DNA of 64,000 bases from Gammaproteobacteria bacterium (GCA_024234955.1 JACKNK010000004.1:248001-312000); one strand, 5' to 3'. Positions 18,698 through 27,383 are shown, numbered from the stretch's first letter. Numbers and translations are program-made. The notes: generated by a model from the letters alone, not told the origin.

Positions 18698-18998
18698 CTC
18701 GAATGCGACGGATCAGAACGATCACGCCGCCAATCAATGCCATAAAGAGGAATATCCCGGCCACGTAGCCGGCCGTTTCCTGGAATCCGGTCGCCAGTTG
18801 GGCGCTCAAGGTGCCGACTTCGGACACGTCTTCAATCGCGCCACCTCCTCTGAAAAACAGGGGGAACACGTAACCGAAGACCCCATACACGATCAACGCA
18901 ATCACCACATTCATGCCAACCGAGCGTTGCAGCCAGGCATTGCTGATCAGTGCTGCCGATGGGCGACTCGGGGAGGCGGAACGATCAGGTTGGCGCAT
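18675..18998 (-). CDS. Small membrane protein upstream of mtnB (unrecognised)
   Basis: A 107-residue protein starting at MRQPDRSASPSRP. It has two predicted transmembrane segments, about residues 28-45 (VVIALIVYGVFGYVFPLFF) and 76-95 (GYVAGIFLFMALIGGVIVLI), with an acidic/polar loop between and a basic tail ending RRIRGEGEPEQ. I do not recognise the family. Its end overlaps the mtnB start, so it may belong to the same transcript, but nothing links it to methionine salvage. Confidence 0.6.
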   Translation of the reverse strand: MRQPDRSASPSRPSAALISNAWLQRSVGMNVVIALIVYGVFGYVFPLFFRGGGAIEDVSEVGTLSAQLATGFQETAGYVAGIFLFMALIGGVIVLIRRIRGEGEPEQ

Positions 18999-19024
18999 GA
19001 CACGTGCTCTGCGAACAACGGCCC

Positions 19025-20308
19025 TTAAAGCGATTTGGACAAACCATTTGCCATGACCTGTGCGAGGTTCGCCATCAACGCGGCGTCTTCCTCGTCGAAA
19101 TGGTTCTCTTCCTTGCTCGCAAACACCATCACAGCCTGCCAACCGTCGTCCGCCTTCAGCGGCACGCCGATCATGGAACGCAGATCGGTGCGTTCTGCCA
19201 TCACCCGCATGAAACGGTCGCGACTGGTATTGGCGGCAAGCGCCGCAAAGCGATGCAGGTCGTTGACCATCAGCGGCTCGCTACGGCGCAATATCTCCCC
19301 AAGCCCGGATTCTTCACACAAAATCTTTCCGCGCCGGAGGGGCTCATACACGATTGGAGGCATTGCGTGAGGGACATGGCAATTCGTCTTCTCGGCATGC
19401 TCGACCAGGGCCATCCAGTCGATACTCATGTACTTGTTGGACTCCTCCCAGACCAGGCGCAGGGCCTCGCGCATATCTTTGGTCCGCCGCATCTCGTTCA
19501 ACACCGTCATGATCAAATGACTGCGTGCCGAAAGGGAATTCACTGCGGAGAGCAAATCGCCGAGTTCATCATCCAGCTCGACCTCTGCCTGATACCCACT
19601 TCGTCCGAGCGCGACTTCGCGGCATTGGCTGACCGTCCTATGGATACGCGCCATGACCTTGGTCTGGAACCAGACCACGGCGGCGATCGCCAGAAACACC
19701 AGGAATACGGGTGCAAAGATCGTTGCAGTATGGAGAAAGTCTTGCTGCGCACGTATCGACATCCGGTATCGGCTGGCCAGTGCGTCGAGTTGCGAAAACA
19801 GCAGCCGCTCATCGTTGCGAAGATAGGTCGCCACGAGCGATAAATTTGCAGCGGACTGACGGTCCTGAAGACGCGCCTCAATGCCAGCACTGACCAGATC
19901 GAACCGACGTCCAATGTCATCGATGACAACACCCAGTTCGCGCTCCTCCCCACTGGTATCGAGATAGCGCAGAACCGGCGTGGTCATGCCACCCCGGTAT
20001 GCATTCCGCAGGTCAGCGAGCGCCGTCGAGAAATCGTCCAGATCGCGCAGAAGCTCGCCGTGTCGACGTCGGATCTCCGCCAGTTCGCCGCCACCGACCT
20101 GCAGCACCGGTCTTACCAAGTCTTCGGCGCGGCGTTTGATGGTACGCGCCGCCCCACCAAGCGCATCGATCTCATGAAGAACGGCGAGATTTCGCTCGGT
20201 ACGCAGTTGCGCGAACGCCAGATAACCCACCAGGCAGACAGCGAGCAAGAACAGTAATGTCATGCCGACCACGGTCTTGGCACCGAGGCCGTACGCAGGT
20301 TTAGACAT
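19025..20308 (-). CDS. Membrane-anchored GAF-domain sensor without visible output domain
   Basis: A 427-residue protein starting MSKPAYGLGAKTV. One transmembrane helix lies near residues 14-33 and another near 195-217, enclosing a helical periplasmic region. A linker with VMARIHRTVSQCREVALG and ELDDELGDLLSAVNSLSAR resembles a HAMP/coiled coil. The C-terminal part (MIGVPLKADDGWQAVMVFASK, then HFDEEDAALMANLAQVMANG) is a GAF-like ligand domain. There is no kinase, cyclase, GGDEF or methyl-accepting signalling domain. It probably passes a signal by protein contact. Confidence 0.65.
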   Translation of the reverse strand: MSKPAYGLGAKTVVGMTLLFLLAVCLVGYLAFAQLRTERNLAVLHEIDALGGAARTIKRRAEDLVRPVLQVGGGELAEIRRRHGELLRDLDDFSTALADLRNAYRGGMTTPVLRYLDTSGEERELGVVIDDIGRRFDLVSAGIEARLQDRQSAANLSLVATYLRNDERLLFSQLDALASRYRMSIRAQQDFLHTATIFAPVFLVFLAIAAVVWFQTKVMARIHRTVSQCREVALGRSGYQAEVELDDELGDLLSAVNSLSARSHLIMTVLNEMRRTKDMREALRLVWEESNKYMSIDWMALVEHAEKTNCHVPHAMPPIVYEPLRRGKILCEESGLGEILRRSEPLMVNDLHRFAALAANTSRDRFMRVMAERTDLRSMIGVPLKADDGWQAVMVFASKEENHFDEEDAALMANLAQVMANGLSKSL

Positions 20309-20774
20309 GATCAAGAAGCTTAAATAAACGGAGGAAGTTGGCAGGCATGGCGGGCCCGGCTGCGACCATTGATGCATCTACTCGTTAGGTTAGCAGAGCA
20401 CGCCGCGCAGACGCACACAGATACTGGGTCAGGTCATCGTTAACGGCGCGACCGGCCAGGGTGGCAAATATACGAATACGTCATGACACATGTGACACAT
20501 AACGTCAGAGTTGGTCACGGCCTAGCAACCACTTTCTGGCGATCACGCCAAATTTGTGTTCAATCCAGCCCCCGCAAACACGGCATATGCGCCCAGCGAC
20601 CATAGGTTCCCGCGATACAAACCAGCACGCAACCCCGCCCTTTCCCCGTGCAAAACCCTGCCGTGACAACAGTTTTACGTCGTTTTACAATATGGACAAG
20701 CGGTCAAGCGGCTTGATCGACATTCATGAACACACGCAATTCCTCTGACGTCGCCACATCGCAATGGAATTTCT
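20309..20774. other. Long intergenic region upstream of the first PEP-CTERM gene
   Basis: I see no gene, tRNA or terminator in this roughly 470-base stretch between the GAF receptor and the sigma54 element. A direct repeat of TGACACA occurs at 20484-20490 and 20493-20499. A TTTTACGTCGTTTTACAA stretch occurs near 20671-20688. Either could be an upstream activator site for the sigma54 promoter, but that is inference. Confidence 0.4.
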
Positions 20775-20790
20775 TGGCACGGGTCCTGCT
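20775..20790 (+). promoter_or_regulatory. Sigma54-type -24/-12 promoter for PEP-CTERM gene 1
   Basis: TGGCACG-GGTC-CTGCT matches the RpoN consensus TGGCACG-N4-TTGCW at all but one position. The GG (20776-7) and GC (20788-9) have the required 12-base offset. The -12 G is 60 bases before the ATG at 20848. The same element at the same distance precedes the paralogous second gene, supporting a functional site. Confidence 0.75.
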
Positions 20791-20847
20791 TTGTTCTCTG
20801 GCAAGCAAATCCTGACACGCACCTAAAGCTTCACCGGGACATCAGAT

Positions 20848-21741
20848 ATGAACACTCGAATCCGTAACAGCATCCGCATCGCCCTCGCCACCGCGCTGAT
20901 CGGTGGCACGCAGTGCGCCATGGCGTACACCATCGACGGCAACATCTCCGACTGGGGTGTTTACGCGACGGGCCATGCGAGCGACTGGACCCCGAACAGC
21001 GGCGTTGAATACGCGATTTCGGATCAGAACACCAATTCCCTGTACAACGGGAATTCGACCGACGGTTACGTCGTCAACTACTCCTTCCCGCATGCCCTCG
21101 GCTACGGCGACCAGCCGTATGACGCGGAAGCCATCTACCTCGATTACGACTCCACCTATCTTTACTACGCGGTGGTCACGGGTCGTCCTGAAGGTGTCAG
21201 TCAATATCCGTCCGGCGACATCGCCTTTGACTTTGGTAGCGATGGCAGTTGGGAATACGGTATCGAGACCCGTGGCAACAACGGCTACAACAAGGGCGAC
21301 CTGGTGCAGGTCAGCAACTGGGCGCTTGGCGCGATCTACCCGGAAGCCGGCGTTACCGAGATTCAGGGCGGTTCGGTCGTGTCCAGCAACGACTTCGTTT
21401 ACGGCTCGAAAATCACCGACATCGGCCAATACACCTATTACTCCGATGATGACCACTACGTGATGGAAGGTCGCATCGCGCTGAGCGACTTCAGCCTCTA
21501 TGCCGGTCAGAACTTCACCGTTCATTGGACCATGGGTTGCGGCAACGATGAAATTCACCTTGCCTCCACGCTGCCGACGGGCGGCGGCGGCTGCTCAGGC
21601 GGCAACTGCGGCGGTGGCGGTAGTGAGGTTCCGGTGCCCGGCACCGGCCTGCTGTTCGGCAGTGCCCTGATTGGCTGGACCCTGCATCGTCGCCGTCAGC
21701 AGGTCGCCGATCCGGAAAGCACGGAGTCTGACGAGGTCTGA
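20848..21741 (+). CDS. PEP-CTERM-type exported protein with CBM9-like domain, paralogue 1
   Basis: A 297-residue protein. The signal peptide ends around AMA near residue 26. The mature domain opens YTIDGNISDWGVYATG and includes YLDYDSTYLYYAVVTGRPEG, resembling family-9 carbohydrate-binding/DOMON-like beta sandwiches. A Gly-rich linker with two Cys (CSGGNC) leads to a PEP-CTERM-like tail: EVPVPGT, a hydrophobic helix, then HRRRQQ. About 13 acidic residues follow the Arg cluster, which is unusual. It is probably surface-sorted by an exosortase; ligand unknown. It is preceded by a sigma54-type promoter and followed by a strong terminator. Confidence 0.82.
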   Translation: MNTRIRNSIRIALATALIGGTQCAMAYTIDGNISDWGVYATGHASDWTPNSGVEYAISDQNTNSLYNGNSTDGYVVNYSFPHALGYGDQPYDAEAIYLDYDSTYLYYAVVTGRPEGVSQYPSGDIAFDFGSDGSWEYGIETRGNNGYNKGDLVQVSNWALGAIYPEAGVTEIQGGSVVSSNDFVYGSKITDIGQYTYYSDDDHYVMEGRIALSDFSLYAGQNFTVHWTMGCGNDEIHLASTLPTGGGGCSGGNCGGGGSEVPVPGTGLLFGSALIGWTLHRRRQQVADPESTESDEV

Positions 21742-21780
21742 ACGATACGCCTCACCAATCCCCGACTTACGCACTCTGAG

Positions 21781-21810
21781 GGCGGCCCGGAAATCCGGGC
21801 CGCCTTTTTT
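21781..21810 (+). terminator. Intrinsic terminator after PEP-CTERM gene 1
   Basis: A perfect 10-bp GC stem (GGCGGCCCGG with CCGGGCCGCC) around an AAAT loop, followed by six T residues. Confidence 0.92.
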
Positions 21811-22151
21811 GTGGCTTGGCCGGTTCCTGTCGCACCGAATCACGAAGTGACGCGCGCCGACATACTGACTGACAGTTTGCGACCGAGTACGAGTAAACCT
21901 GTCAGGATCCGACACCTCCATCCCACTCGATACCGGCAACACGAGTCGCGCAGATCATCCTCGATACAGTGTTTCAAGGCTCGCCACTTCGCGCACGCAT
22001 GTACCCCCGAAAACGATAAAAAAACCCGGTCCAGGTTCACTTTTAACCTTTCTTCACGAATCGGCAGGGATCACCCAAACCGGGCATTCCTCGATCGATT
22101 CGTTCACCCCACTTCTCCCCCCGTCCCCGCGACCGGTCGAACAGCGCGATT
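21811..22151. other. Non-coding spacer between the paralogous PEP-CTERM genes
   Basis: No gene is supported here. The frame of the second PEP-CTERM gene stays open upstream, but that part lacks protein-like character and precedes the signal peptide start. An AGGTT...AACCT dyad occurs near 22042-22060. No -35/-10 promoter was convincing. Confidence 0.4.
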
Positions 22152-22167
22152 TGGCACGACCCATGCC
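22152..22167 (+). promoter_or_regulatory. Sigma54-type -24/-12 promoter for PEP-CTERM gene 2
   Basis: TGGCACG-ACCC-ATGCC keeps a perfect -24 heptamer and the GC of the -12 element with correct 12-base spacing. The -12 G is 60 bases before the ATG at 22225, exactly as in the upstream paralogue. The flanking spacer sequence differs, so the motif is conserved beyond the surrounding DNA. Confidence 0.7.
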
Positions 22168-22224
22168 GTGTGCGCGTCGACAACCCATTTTTGTGTGGCC
22201 TCACCCTACTTCAGGTCTATCGCA

Positions 22225-23103
22225 ATGAAACGCCCTACCCACCGCTACGCCCGCACGCTGATCGCAACCGCCCTGTTCGCGATCGCCAATGCCGCCTCGG
22301 CCTATACGATCGACGGACAGATCGCCGATTGGGGCGTAACCCACACCGGACACAACAGCGACTGGACGCCGAACAGCGGCGTTCAGTACGCGGTCTCCGA
22401 CCAGAATAACGAAGCGCTCTCAGGCGGCTATGTCGTCAACTTCACGCAGATCGGCGACCTCGGCTACGGCGATCAGCCTTACGACGCGGAAGCGGTCTAT
22501 CTGGACTACGACTCCACCTACCTTTACTTCGCGGTCGTCACCGGGCGTCCGGAAAACGTCAGCCAATGGCCGTCTGGCGACGTCGCCTTCGACTTCGGCA
22601 GCGACGGCAGCTACGAGTTCGGTCTCGAAACCCGGGGCAACAACGGCTTTGCGAAGGGCGATCTGGTGCAGGTGAGCAACTGGACCAACGGCTACTACTA
22701 TCCGAACCCGAACAACGTCGCCGAGATCACAAGCGGCACCGTGGTCTCGAACAACAGCTTCGTCTACGGCTCGCTGATCAACGACATTGGCGCCTATACG
22801 GGTAGCAGCGACGACGATCACTATGTGCTGGAAGGTCGCATCGCGCTGAGCGACTTCAGCCTGTACGCCGGGCAGAACTTCACTATCCACTGGACAATGG
22901 GTTGCGGTAACGACGAGATCCATCTTGCTTCCACGTTGCCGAACGCGCCCCCGCCCCCGCCGAGCGGTGAAGTGCCGATTCCGGGCACCGGCCTGCTCTT
23001 CGGCAGCGCCCTGATTGGCTGGACTGTGCATCGCCGTCGTCAGCAAGGACTGGGTGCCACAACGCAGGCGGTCCAGACCGGGGAAACCGGCAGCGCATCC
23101 TGA
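22225..23103 (+). CDS. PEP-CTERM-type exported protein with CBM9-like domain, paralogue 2
   Basis: A 292-residue close paralogue of the preceding gene. It shares GYGDQPYDAEA, GRIALSDFSLYAGQNF and MGCGNDEIHLASTLP. I start it at MKRPTHRYARTLIATALF, a clear signal peptide ending ASA before YTIDGQIADWG. The linker is Pro-rich (PPPPPS) where the first copy is Gly/Cys-rich. The tail EVPIPGT, hydrophobic helix and HRRRQQ is PEP-CTERM-like, followed by about 18 residues. It is likely a surface or extracellular-matrix protein with carbohydrate-binding potential. Confidence 0.82.
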   Translation: MKRPTHRYARTLIATALFAIANAASAYTIDGQIADWGVTHTGHNSDWTPNSGVQYAVSDQNNEALSGGYVVNFTQIGDLGYGDQPYDAEAVYLDYDSTYLYFAVVTGRPENVSQWPSGDVAFDFGSDGSYEFGLETRGNNGFAKGDLVQVSNWTNGYYYPNPNNVAEITSGTVVSNNSFVYGSLINDIGAYTGSSDDDHYVLEGRIALSDFSLYAGQNFTIHWTMGCGNDEIHLASTLPNAPPPPPSGEVPIPGTGLLFGSALIGWTVHRRRQQGLGATTQAVQTGETGSAS

Positions 23104-23127
23104 CCAATCCTTCTCTTGGGTAACATC

Positions 23128-23158
23128 AGGGCGATCCGGCTGCGGATCGCCCTTTTTC
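23128..23158 (+). terminator. Intrinsic terminator after PEP-CTERM gene 2
   Basis: An 11-bp stem (AGGGCGATCCG with CGGATCGCCCT) with a GCTG loop, followed by TTTTCTT. Confidence 0.9.
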
Positions 23159-23350
23159 TTGCCCTTCGAATAACCCCGAGCGAAATAGCTATACCGCAAT
23201 GTCACCGAACTGACGCTGCCGAGTAAAACCCGAATCGTTTCCACCCGCGCACTGCTCTGTTCGCCGCGTCATGCCTGGATTGGGAAATACTTTCCTCGCT
23301 CCGTCCCAGGCCGTTTGCATTGCCCTCGACAAAGTCGGGTTACAACAACA

Positions 23351-23379
23351 AAAAAGCCGCCTTGAACGGCGGCTTTTTT
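23351..23379 (-). terminator. Bidirectional intrinsic terminator after the YkgJ-family gene
   Basis: GCCGCC pairs with GGCGGC, flanked by A6 and T6 runs, so it can terminate in both directions. It lies 15 bases past the stop of the minus-strand YkgJ gene. Confidence 0.85.
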
Positions 23380-23393
23380 GACATCTGGCGGTG

Positions 23394-24320
23394 TCAATCG
23401 CCATCAGTGACTTCACGTTCACGCTGCTCCTGCTCGGCCTGATAGCGGGCAATCTCTGCCTTTTGCCGCAACTCCCAGACCTCCTTGCGCTCCCGCATGC
23501 GCTGTTCACCGGCTCCGGCCTTGAGCGGAATGCTGTCTTCCGCAAACAGCACCTGCTTCTGCAAATCAAAGCCAAAGCGCAGCAGAGCCTCATCGCTGTC
23601 CGCCAGCATGGCGTAGGTATCGGCGGTGAGGTCATACGTCTTCTTGAAGGAATCGCTCATCACAAAGCGACGAAAACGGTCGACATCGTACGAACACATG
23701 AAGAAGAACTGCAGACTCGTATCCGAAGGCATCCCGACCGTTGGCCCCGTGGAACGCTTTTTAAGCACGATCTGATACCAGGAATGGTTCATGTCGTCGT
23801 ATTCAGGCACCCCCTGAGCTACCCGATATTCCGCAATCGTCTGCGCCTTCGATTCATCGTGCCCCTTGCAATGCGGTTCCTTGACCTTGAAATAATGCTG
23901 CTCTTCGTCCTTTTCGTCCTGCTTTTTCATGTTCATCAGGCCGATCGGATAATAACGACACGCCGTGGGGTGATCCCCATAAACGCTACACCCTTCCTCA
24001 GTCACCAGCAGGCACGCGCCGGCATCGCTGGTCTTTAACTTGATGCCAGGAAGATGTGCATCGAGTTGAACCGGAACGGTGTATTGCTTGAGAAACTCGC
24101 TGGAATCGATACCCAACTTGCGCTTCATACGAATGATGTCGTACGGCGTCAGGGTGACGTCCGCCTGCTTACAACAATCGTTGAAGCACGAGATTCCCTT
24201 GTGACAGCTGAAGCAGAACGAGTGATCCGGCTCCAGCATCGCGGGGACCGTGTTGTTCTGAAACGGCAAATCGGCATTGATATTCAACGCCGGGGCGTCG
24301 TTCGGGGGAGTATTGCTCAT
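23394..24320 (-). CDS. YkgJ-family cysteine-cluster protein
   Basis: A 308-residue cytoplasmic protein. The N-terminal third has many Cys residues: FCFSCHKGISCFNDCCKQ, then GACLLVTEEGCSVYGDHP and ACRYYPIG. This is the YkgJ/CxxCxxxxC zinc-or-iron-sulfur-cluster family (Pfam CxxCxxCC type). The C-terminal region is helical and ends in a charged coiled coil (RQKAEIARYQAEQEQRERE). The exact biochemical role of the family is not established. It lies downstream of aprBA but behind the apr terminator, so it is probably independent. Confidence 0.82.
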   Translation of the reverse strand: MSNTPPNDAPALNINADLPFQNNTVPAMLEPDHSFCFSCHKGISCFNDCCKQADVTLTPYDIIRMKRKLGIDSSEFLKQYTVPVQLDAHLPGIKLKTSDAGACLLVTEEGCSVYGDHPTACRYYPIGLMNMKKQDEKDEEQHYFKVKEPHCKGHDESKAQTIAEYRVAQGVPEYDDMNHSWYQIVLKKRSTGPTVGMPSDTSLQFFFMCSYDVDRFRRFVMSDSFKKTYDLTADTYAMLADSDEALLRFGFDLQKQVLFAEDSIPLKAGAGEQRMRERKEVWELRQKAEIARYQAEQEQREREVTDGD

Positions 24321-24374
24321 TGGGTAACCTCACAGACTACGTCGCGCCAAATGGCAGGCCGTAATCTGAAATAG

Positions 24375-24443
24375 GGTGCGATATGCGAATCGCATCGCAC
24401 CATGGGGCGTTATGCGGTGCAACGCGCTCCGCGTTGTCGCACC
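24375..24443. repeat. Pair of REP-like hairpins between aprA and the YkgJ gene
   Basis: Two adjacent imperfect palindromes, both opening GGTGC and closing GCACC. 24375-24401 pairs GGTGCG/CGCACC and ATGCGA/TCGCAT with a two-base bulge. 24416-24443 pairs GGTGC/GCACC and AACGCG/CGCGTT with a three-base bulge. They resemble dispersed REP/BIME-type elements of gammaproteobacteria. Copy number in the genome cannot be judged here. Confidence 0.6.
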
Positions 24444-24510
24444 TGACGGGAATCACTTGAGAACGAGCCCATATGCGGGCGAAGGCGATCGTTTTCAAGG
24501 GCCTCTCGTA

Positions 24511-24546
24511 AATAAAAAAGTCCGGGGGCCTTGCGACCCCCGGACT
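24511..24546 (-). terminator. Intrinsic terminator of aprBA
   Basis: On the minus strand, AGTCCGGGGG pairs with CCCCCGGACT around an eight-base loop and is followed by T-rich sequence (TTTTTTATT). It sits 40 bases after the aprA stop. Confidence 0.92.
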
Positions 24547-24585
24547 CTTCATCCAACTGACTGAGCAGTCAGTCTCAAACGAGAC

Positions 24586-26586
24586 TTACTTGAACAGCTT
24601 GGACTTATCGACCAGATCGACGTGGGCGCGCTTGAAGCAGGTCCACTGCTTGCTGTCCTTGTCGTAGATCGAGTTCACGAAGCACTTCCAGTTTTCCTCA
24701 TCGACGAAGTTCTTGTCGGTGCGGTAGTAGAAGCCCGGGTAACGGGATTCTTCACGGAACTGAATGTGCTTCATGTGGGCTTCCGCCGTCAGGATGCGGT
24801 GGTAGTTCTCCCAAGCACGCAGCAGCTCGTGCAGGTCCTTCGCACGCATCTTCATCGCATCTTCTTTCAGCATGTCCAGCTTTTCACCGGCGACTTCGAG
24901 CATCTTGTCATTGGTGTTGTAGTAGGTCGCCACACCGGCGACGTACTCGTCCATGATCTTCTGGAGGCGGAACTGCAGCATCTTCGGCGTGATGTAGTTC
25001 GGGTTCACGTCGATGGCGGTGGTGTAGTCCTTGAACTCCAGGTAGGTCTTGACCGGCTGGTAGATCTCGGCGACCAGGTCTTCGACGGAAGCGTCGAGTT
25101 CCGGGGTCCAATCCTTGTTGTCCAGGCAGTACTTGACCATGGACTTGGCAGCCATGCGGCCTTCGGCGTGGGAGCCGGAGGAGAACTTGTGGCCGGAAGC
25201 GCCAACGCCGTCACCCGCAGTGAACAGGCCGTTGACGGTGGTCATGCCACGGTAACCCCAGTTCCAACCCTTCGGGAGGTGATCCGGCACGCCGGCTTCA
25301 GTCTCGGAGGTCGGTGCACCGACGTCGGTCGGACCGGAGGTCCAGATGCCGCAGCAACCGGAGTGGGAACCCAGCAGGTACGGTTCGGTCGGCATCAGCT
25401 CGGAGTTCTTCTTCTCCGGCTCGATGTTCTCACCGACCCAGATGCCGCACTGGCCGACGCACATGTCGAGGAAGTCTTCCCAGGCTTCGGCTTCGAGGTG
25501 CTTGACTTCGCGCGGGGTCAGGGTTTCACGCAGATTGGCGAGGGCGGTAACGGTGTCCATGTAGATCGGACCGCGACCTTCCTTCATTTCCTTCAGCATG
25601 ACGTGGTTACGCAGACAGGAAGCCGGAACGGCAGCCTGACCGTAAGGCGGATACTGGTTCAGCATCTCCGCGTTCTTGGCCAGGTAGTTCTCGCCGTAGG
25701 CATTGGAAGCCTTCGCCTTGAACAGCAGGAACCACGCACCGACCGGGCCGTAACCGTCTTTGAAACGGGTCGGGACGAAGCGGTTTTCCATCATGGTCAG
25801 CTCGGCGCCGGCTTCTGCCGCCATCGAGTAGGTGGAACCGGAGTTCCACACCGGGTACCAGGCGCGACCGGTGCCTTCACCGACGGAACGCGGACGGAAG
25901 ATGTTCACGCAGCCGCCGGCGGCCAGCAGGATGGCCTTGGCGCGGTAGACGTAGACCTTGTGGTCACGAGTGGAGAAACCGACAGCGCCCGCGATCTTGG
26001 ACTTGTCGTTCTTGTCGTTGACCAGCTTGACGATGAACACGCGCTCCTGAATGCGATCCATGCCCAGGGCCTTCTTGGCGGCCTCGGCAACGATCCACTT
26101 GTAGGACTCGCCGTTGATCATGATCTGCCACTTACCGGAGCGGACCGGCTTGCCGCCGTCCTTCAGGGAAGTCAGGCCCTTGGAGCCATCGTGACGCTCA
26201 CCGTTCTCGTCGGTCTTCCAGATCGGCAGACCCCATTCCTCGAACAGGTGCACGGATTCATCGACGTGGCGGCCCAGATCGTAGGCCAGGTCGTCGCGGG
26301 TGATGCCCATCAGGTCGTTGGAGACCATGCGGGCGTAATCGGCCGGATCCTGCTCGGTGCCGATGTAGGTGTTGATGGCGGACAGACCCTGCGCAACGGC
26401 GCCTGAGCGGTCCATCGCAGCCTTGTCGACCAGCTTGATCTTCAGATCGATGCCGGTTTCTTTCTTGGCCGCATCGGCCCAACGCATGATTTCGTAGCCC
26501 GCACCACAGCAGGCCATACCGCCACCGATCAAGAGAACGTCAACGTTCTCTTCGATGACTTCCGGATTACCAAATTCACCAGCCAT
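24586..26586 (-). CDS. aprA: Adenylylsulfate (APS) reductase, alpha subunit
   Basis: A 666-residue flavoprotein. In sulfur oxidisers AprAB runs in reverse, converting sulfite and AMP to APS in the cytoplasm and releasing two electrons. The FAD-binding Rossmann motif is LLIGGGMACCGAGYEIMRWA (about residues 18-37). VDKAAMDRSGAVAQGLSAIN and AILLAAGGCVNIFRPRS are strongly conserved in AprA, as are ENRFVPTRFKDGYGPVGAWF and FTAGDGVGASGHKFSSGSH. It is downstream of aprB with a 58-base gap. No aprM or qmo gene is adjacent, so the electron acceptor complex is encoded elsewhere. Confidence 0.97.
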   Translation of the reverse strand: MAGEFGNPEVIEENVDVLLIGGGMACCGAGYEIMRWADAAKKETGIDLKIKLVDKAAMDRSGAVAQGLSAINTYIGTEQDPADYARMVSNDLMGITRDDLAYDLGRHVDESVHLFEEWGLPIWKTDENGERHDGSKGLTSLKDGGKPVRSGKWQIMINGESYKWIVAEAAKKALGMDRIQERVFIVKLVNDKNDKSKIAGAVGFSTRDHKVYVYRAKAILLAAGGCVNIFRPRSVGEGTGRAWYPVWNSGSTYSMAAEAGAELTMMENRFVPTRFKDGYGPVGAWFLLFKAKASNAYGENYLAKNAEMLNQYPPYGQAAVPASCLRNHVMLKEMKEGRGPIYMDTVTALANLRETLTPREVKHLEAEAWEDFLDMCVGQCGIWVGENIEPEKKNSELMPTEPYLLGSHSGCCGIWTSGPTDVGAPTSETEAGVPDHLPKGWNWGYRGMTTVNGLFTAGDGVGASGHKFSSGSHAEGRMAAKSMVKYCLDNKDWTPELDASVEDLVAEIYQPVKTYLEFKDYTTAIDVNPNYITPKMLQFRLQKIMDEYVAGVATYYNTNDKMLEVAGEKLDMLKEDAMKMRAKDLHELLRAWENYHRILTAEAHMKHIQFREESRYPGFYYRTDKNFVDEENWKCFVNSIYDKDSKQWTCFKRAHVDLVDKSKLFK

Positions 26587-26644
26587 TCTGATGTCCTCGA
26601 ATGTTGTTACAGATAAAACGTATTTGTTGGCAACGGCGCGCTGC

Positions 26645-27118
26645 TTACTTGCAGATCAGCTCGTCCGGGTTGCCGGCGCGGTAACCGTTCTGTTCCATAT
26701 GGTTGAAGAAACCGTTCTCGGAGATCTTCGCCATATTGGCTTCGGCTTTGCCCGCGTACGGCTCGATGGAGCCTTCCGGGGTGGTACGGATCGGGAAGCG
26801 GAAACGCTTCATGGTGCCGTTACGGAACTTGATGGTCCACATGATGGAATCGGAACCACGCAGCGGCTGCACGGAACCGCCCAACGGCACGACGTCGGCG
26901 TAGTGACGGGCTTCGATGGCGTTCTGCGGGCAGATCTTCACGCAGGAGTAGCACTCCCAGCACTGCTCCGGCTCCTGGTTGTAGGACTTCATGGCGTGAC
27001 CGGTCTCGGAGCCGTCCTTGTCAAGCTTCATCAGGTCGTGGGGGCAGATGTACATGCAAGCGGTCTTGTCCTGACCCTTGCAGCCGTCGCACTTGTCGGT
27101 ACGGACGAAAGTAGGCAT
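26645..27118 (-). CDS. aprB: Adenylylsulfate (APS) reductase, beta subunit
   Basis: A 157-residue ferredoxin-like subunit carrying two [4Fe-4S] clusters. Ligands are visible as Cys10, 13, 21, 25 (CDGCKGQDKTACMYICP) and Cys53, 56, 59, 63 (CWECYSCVKICP). The C-terminal tail, from FPIRTTPEGSIEPYAG onward, wraps AprA in known structures. AGGAGAAG lies just before the ATG. It precedes aprA in the standard aprBA order and relays electrons from the AprA flavin. Confidence 0.97.
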   Translation of the reverse strand: MPTFVRTDKCDGCKGQDKTACMYICPHDLMKLDKDGSETGHAMKSYNQEPEQCWECYSCVKICPQNAIEARHYADVVPLGGSVQPLRGSDSIMWTIKFRNGTMKRFRFPIRTTPEGSIEPYAGKAEANMAKISENGFFNHMEQNGYRAGNPDELICK

Positions 27119-27383
27119 GTTGCTTCTCCTAGTGGATAACTGCAGTGTTGTTGCCGAGGGTTTTGAGACCCCCGACTCCGGAGCTGTTGTGCAACCAAGC
27201 GGGGCCTGGCGGCTCGTGTCGCGCGACCGGAAACCGGTGCGGCGCGTCTCTTAAGCGACCGAGCGGCTGATGACCCCCCGGTTTCAAGGACGTGCAACCA
27301 TAGTGATGCGCCGATTCGATGCCAAACAGGTATTCCTTTGACCGCGATAAAGCCGCCTTATAATTTCCTTATATAAACACGCG

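Noticed and set aside
24622..26406. A 594-codon open frame antisense to aprA
   Set aside because: It mirrors the third-position GC bias of aprA; the Val/Gly/His-rich sequence has no recognisable domain.
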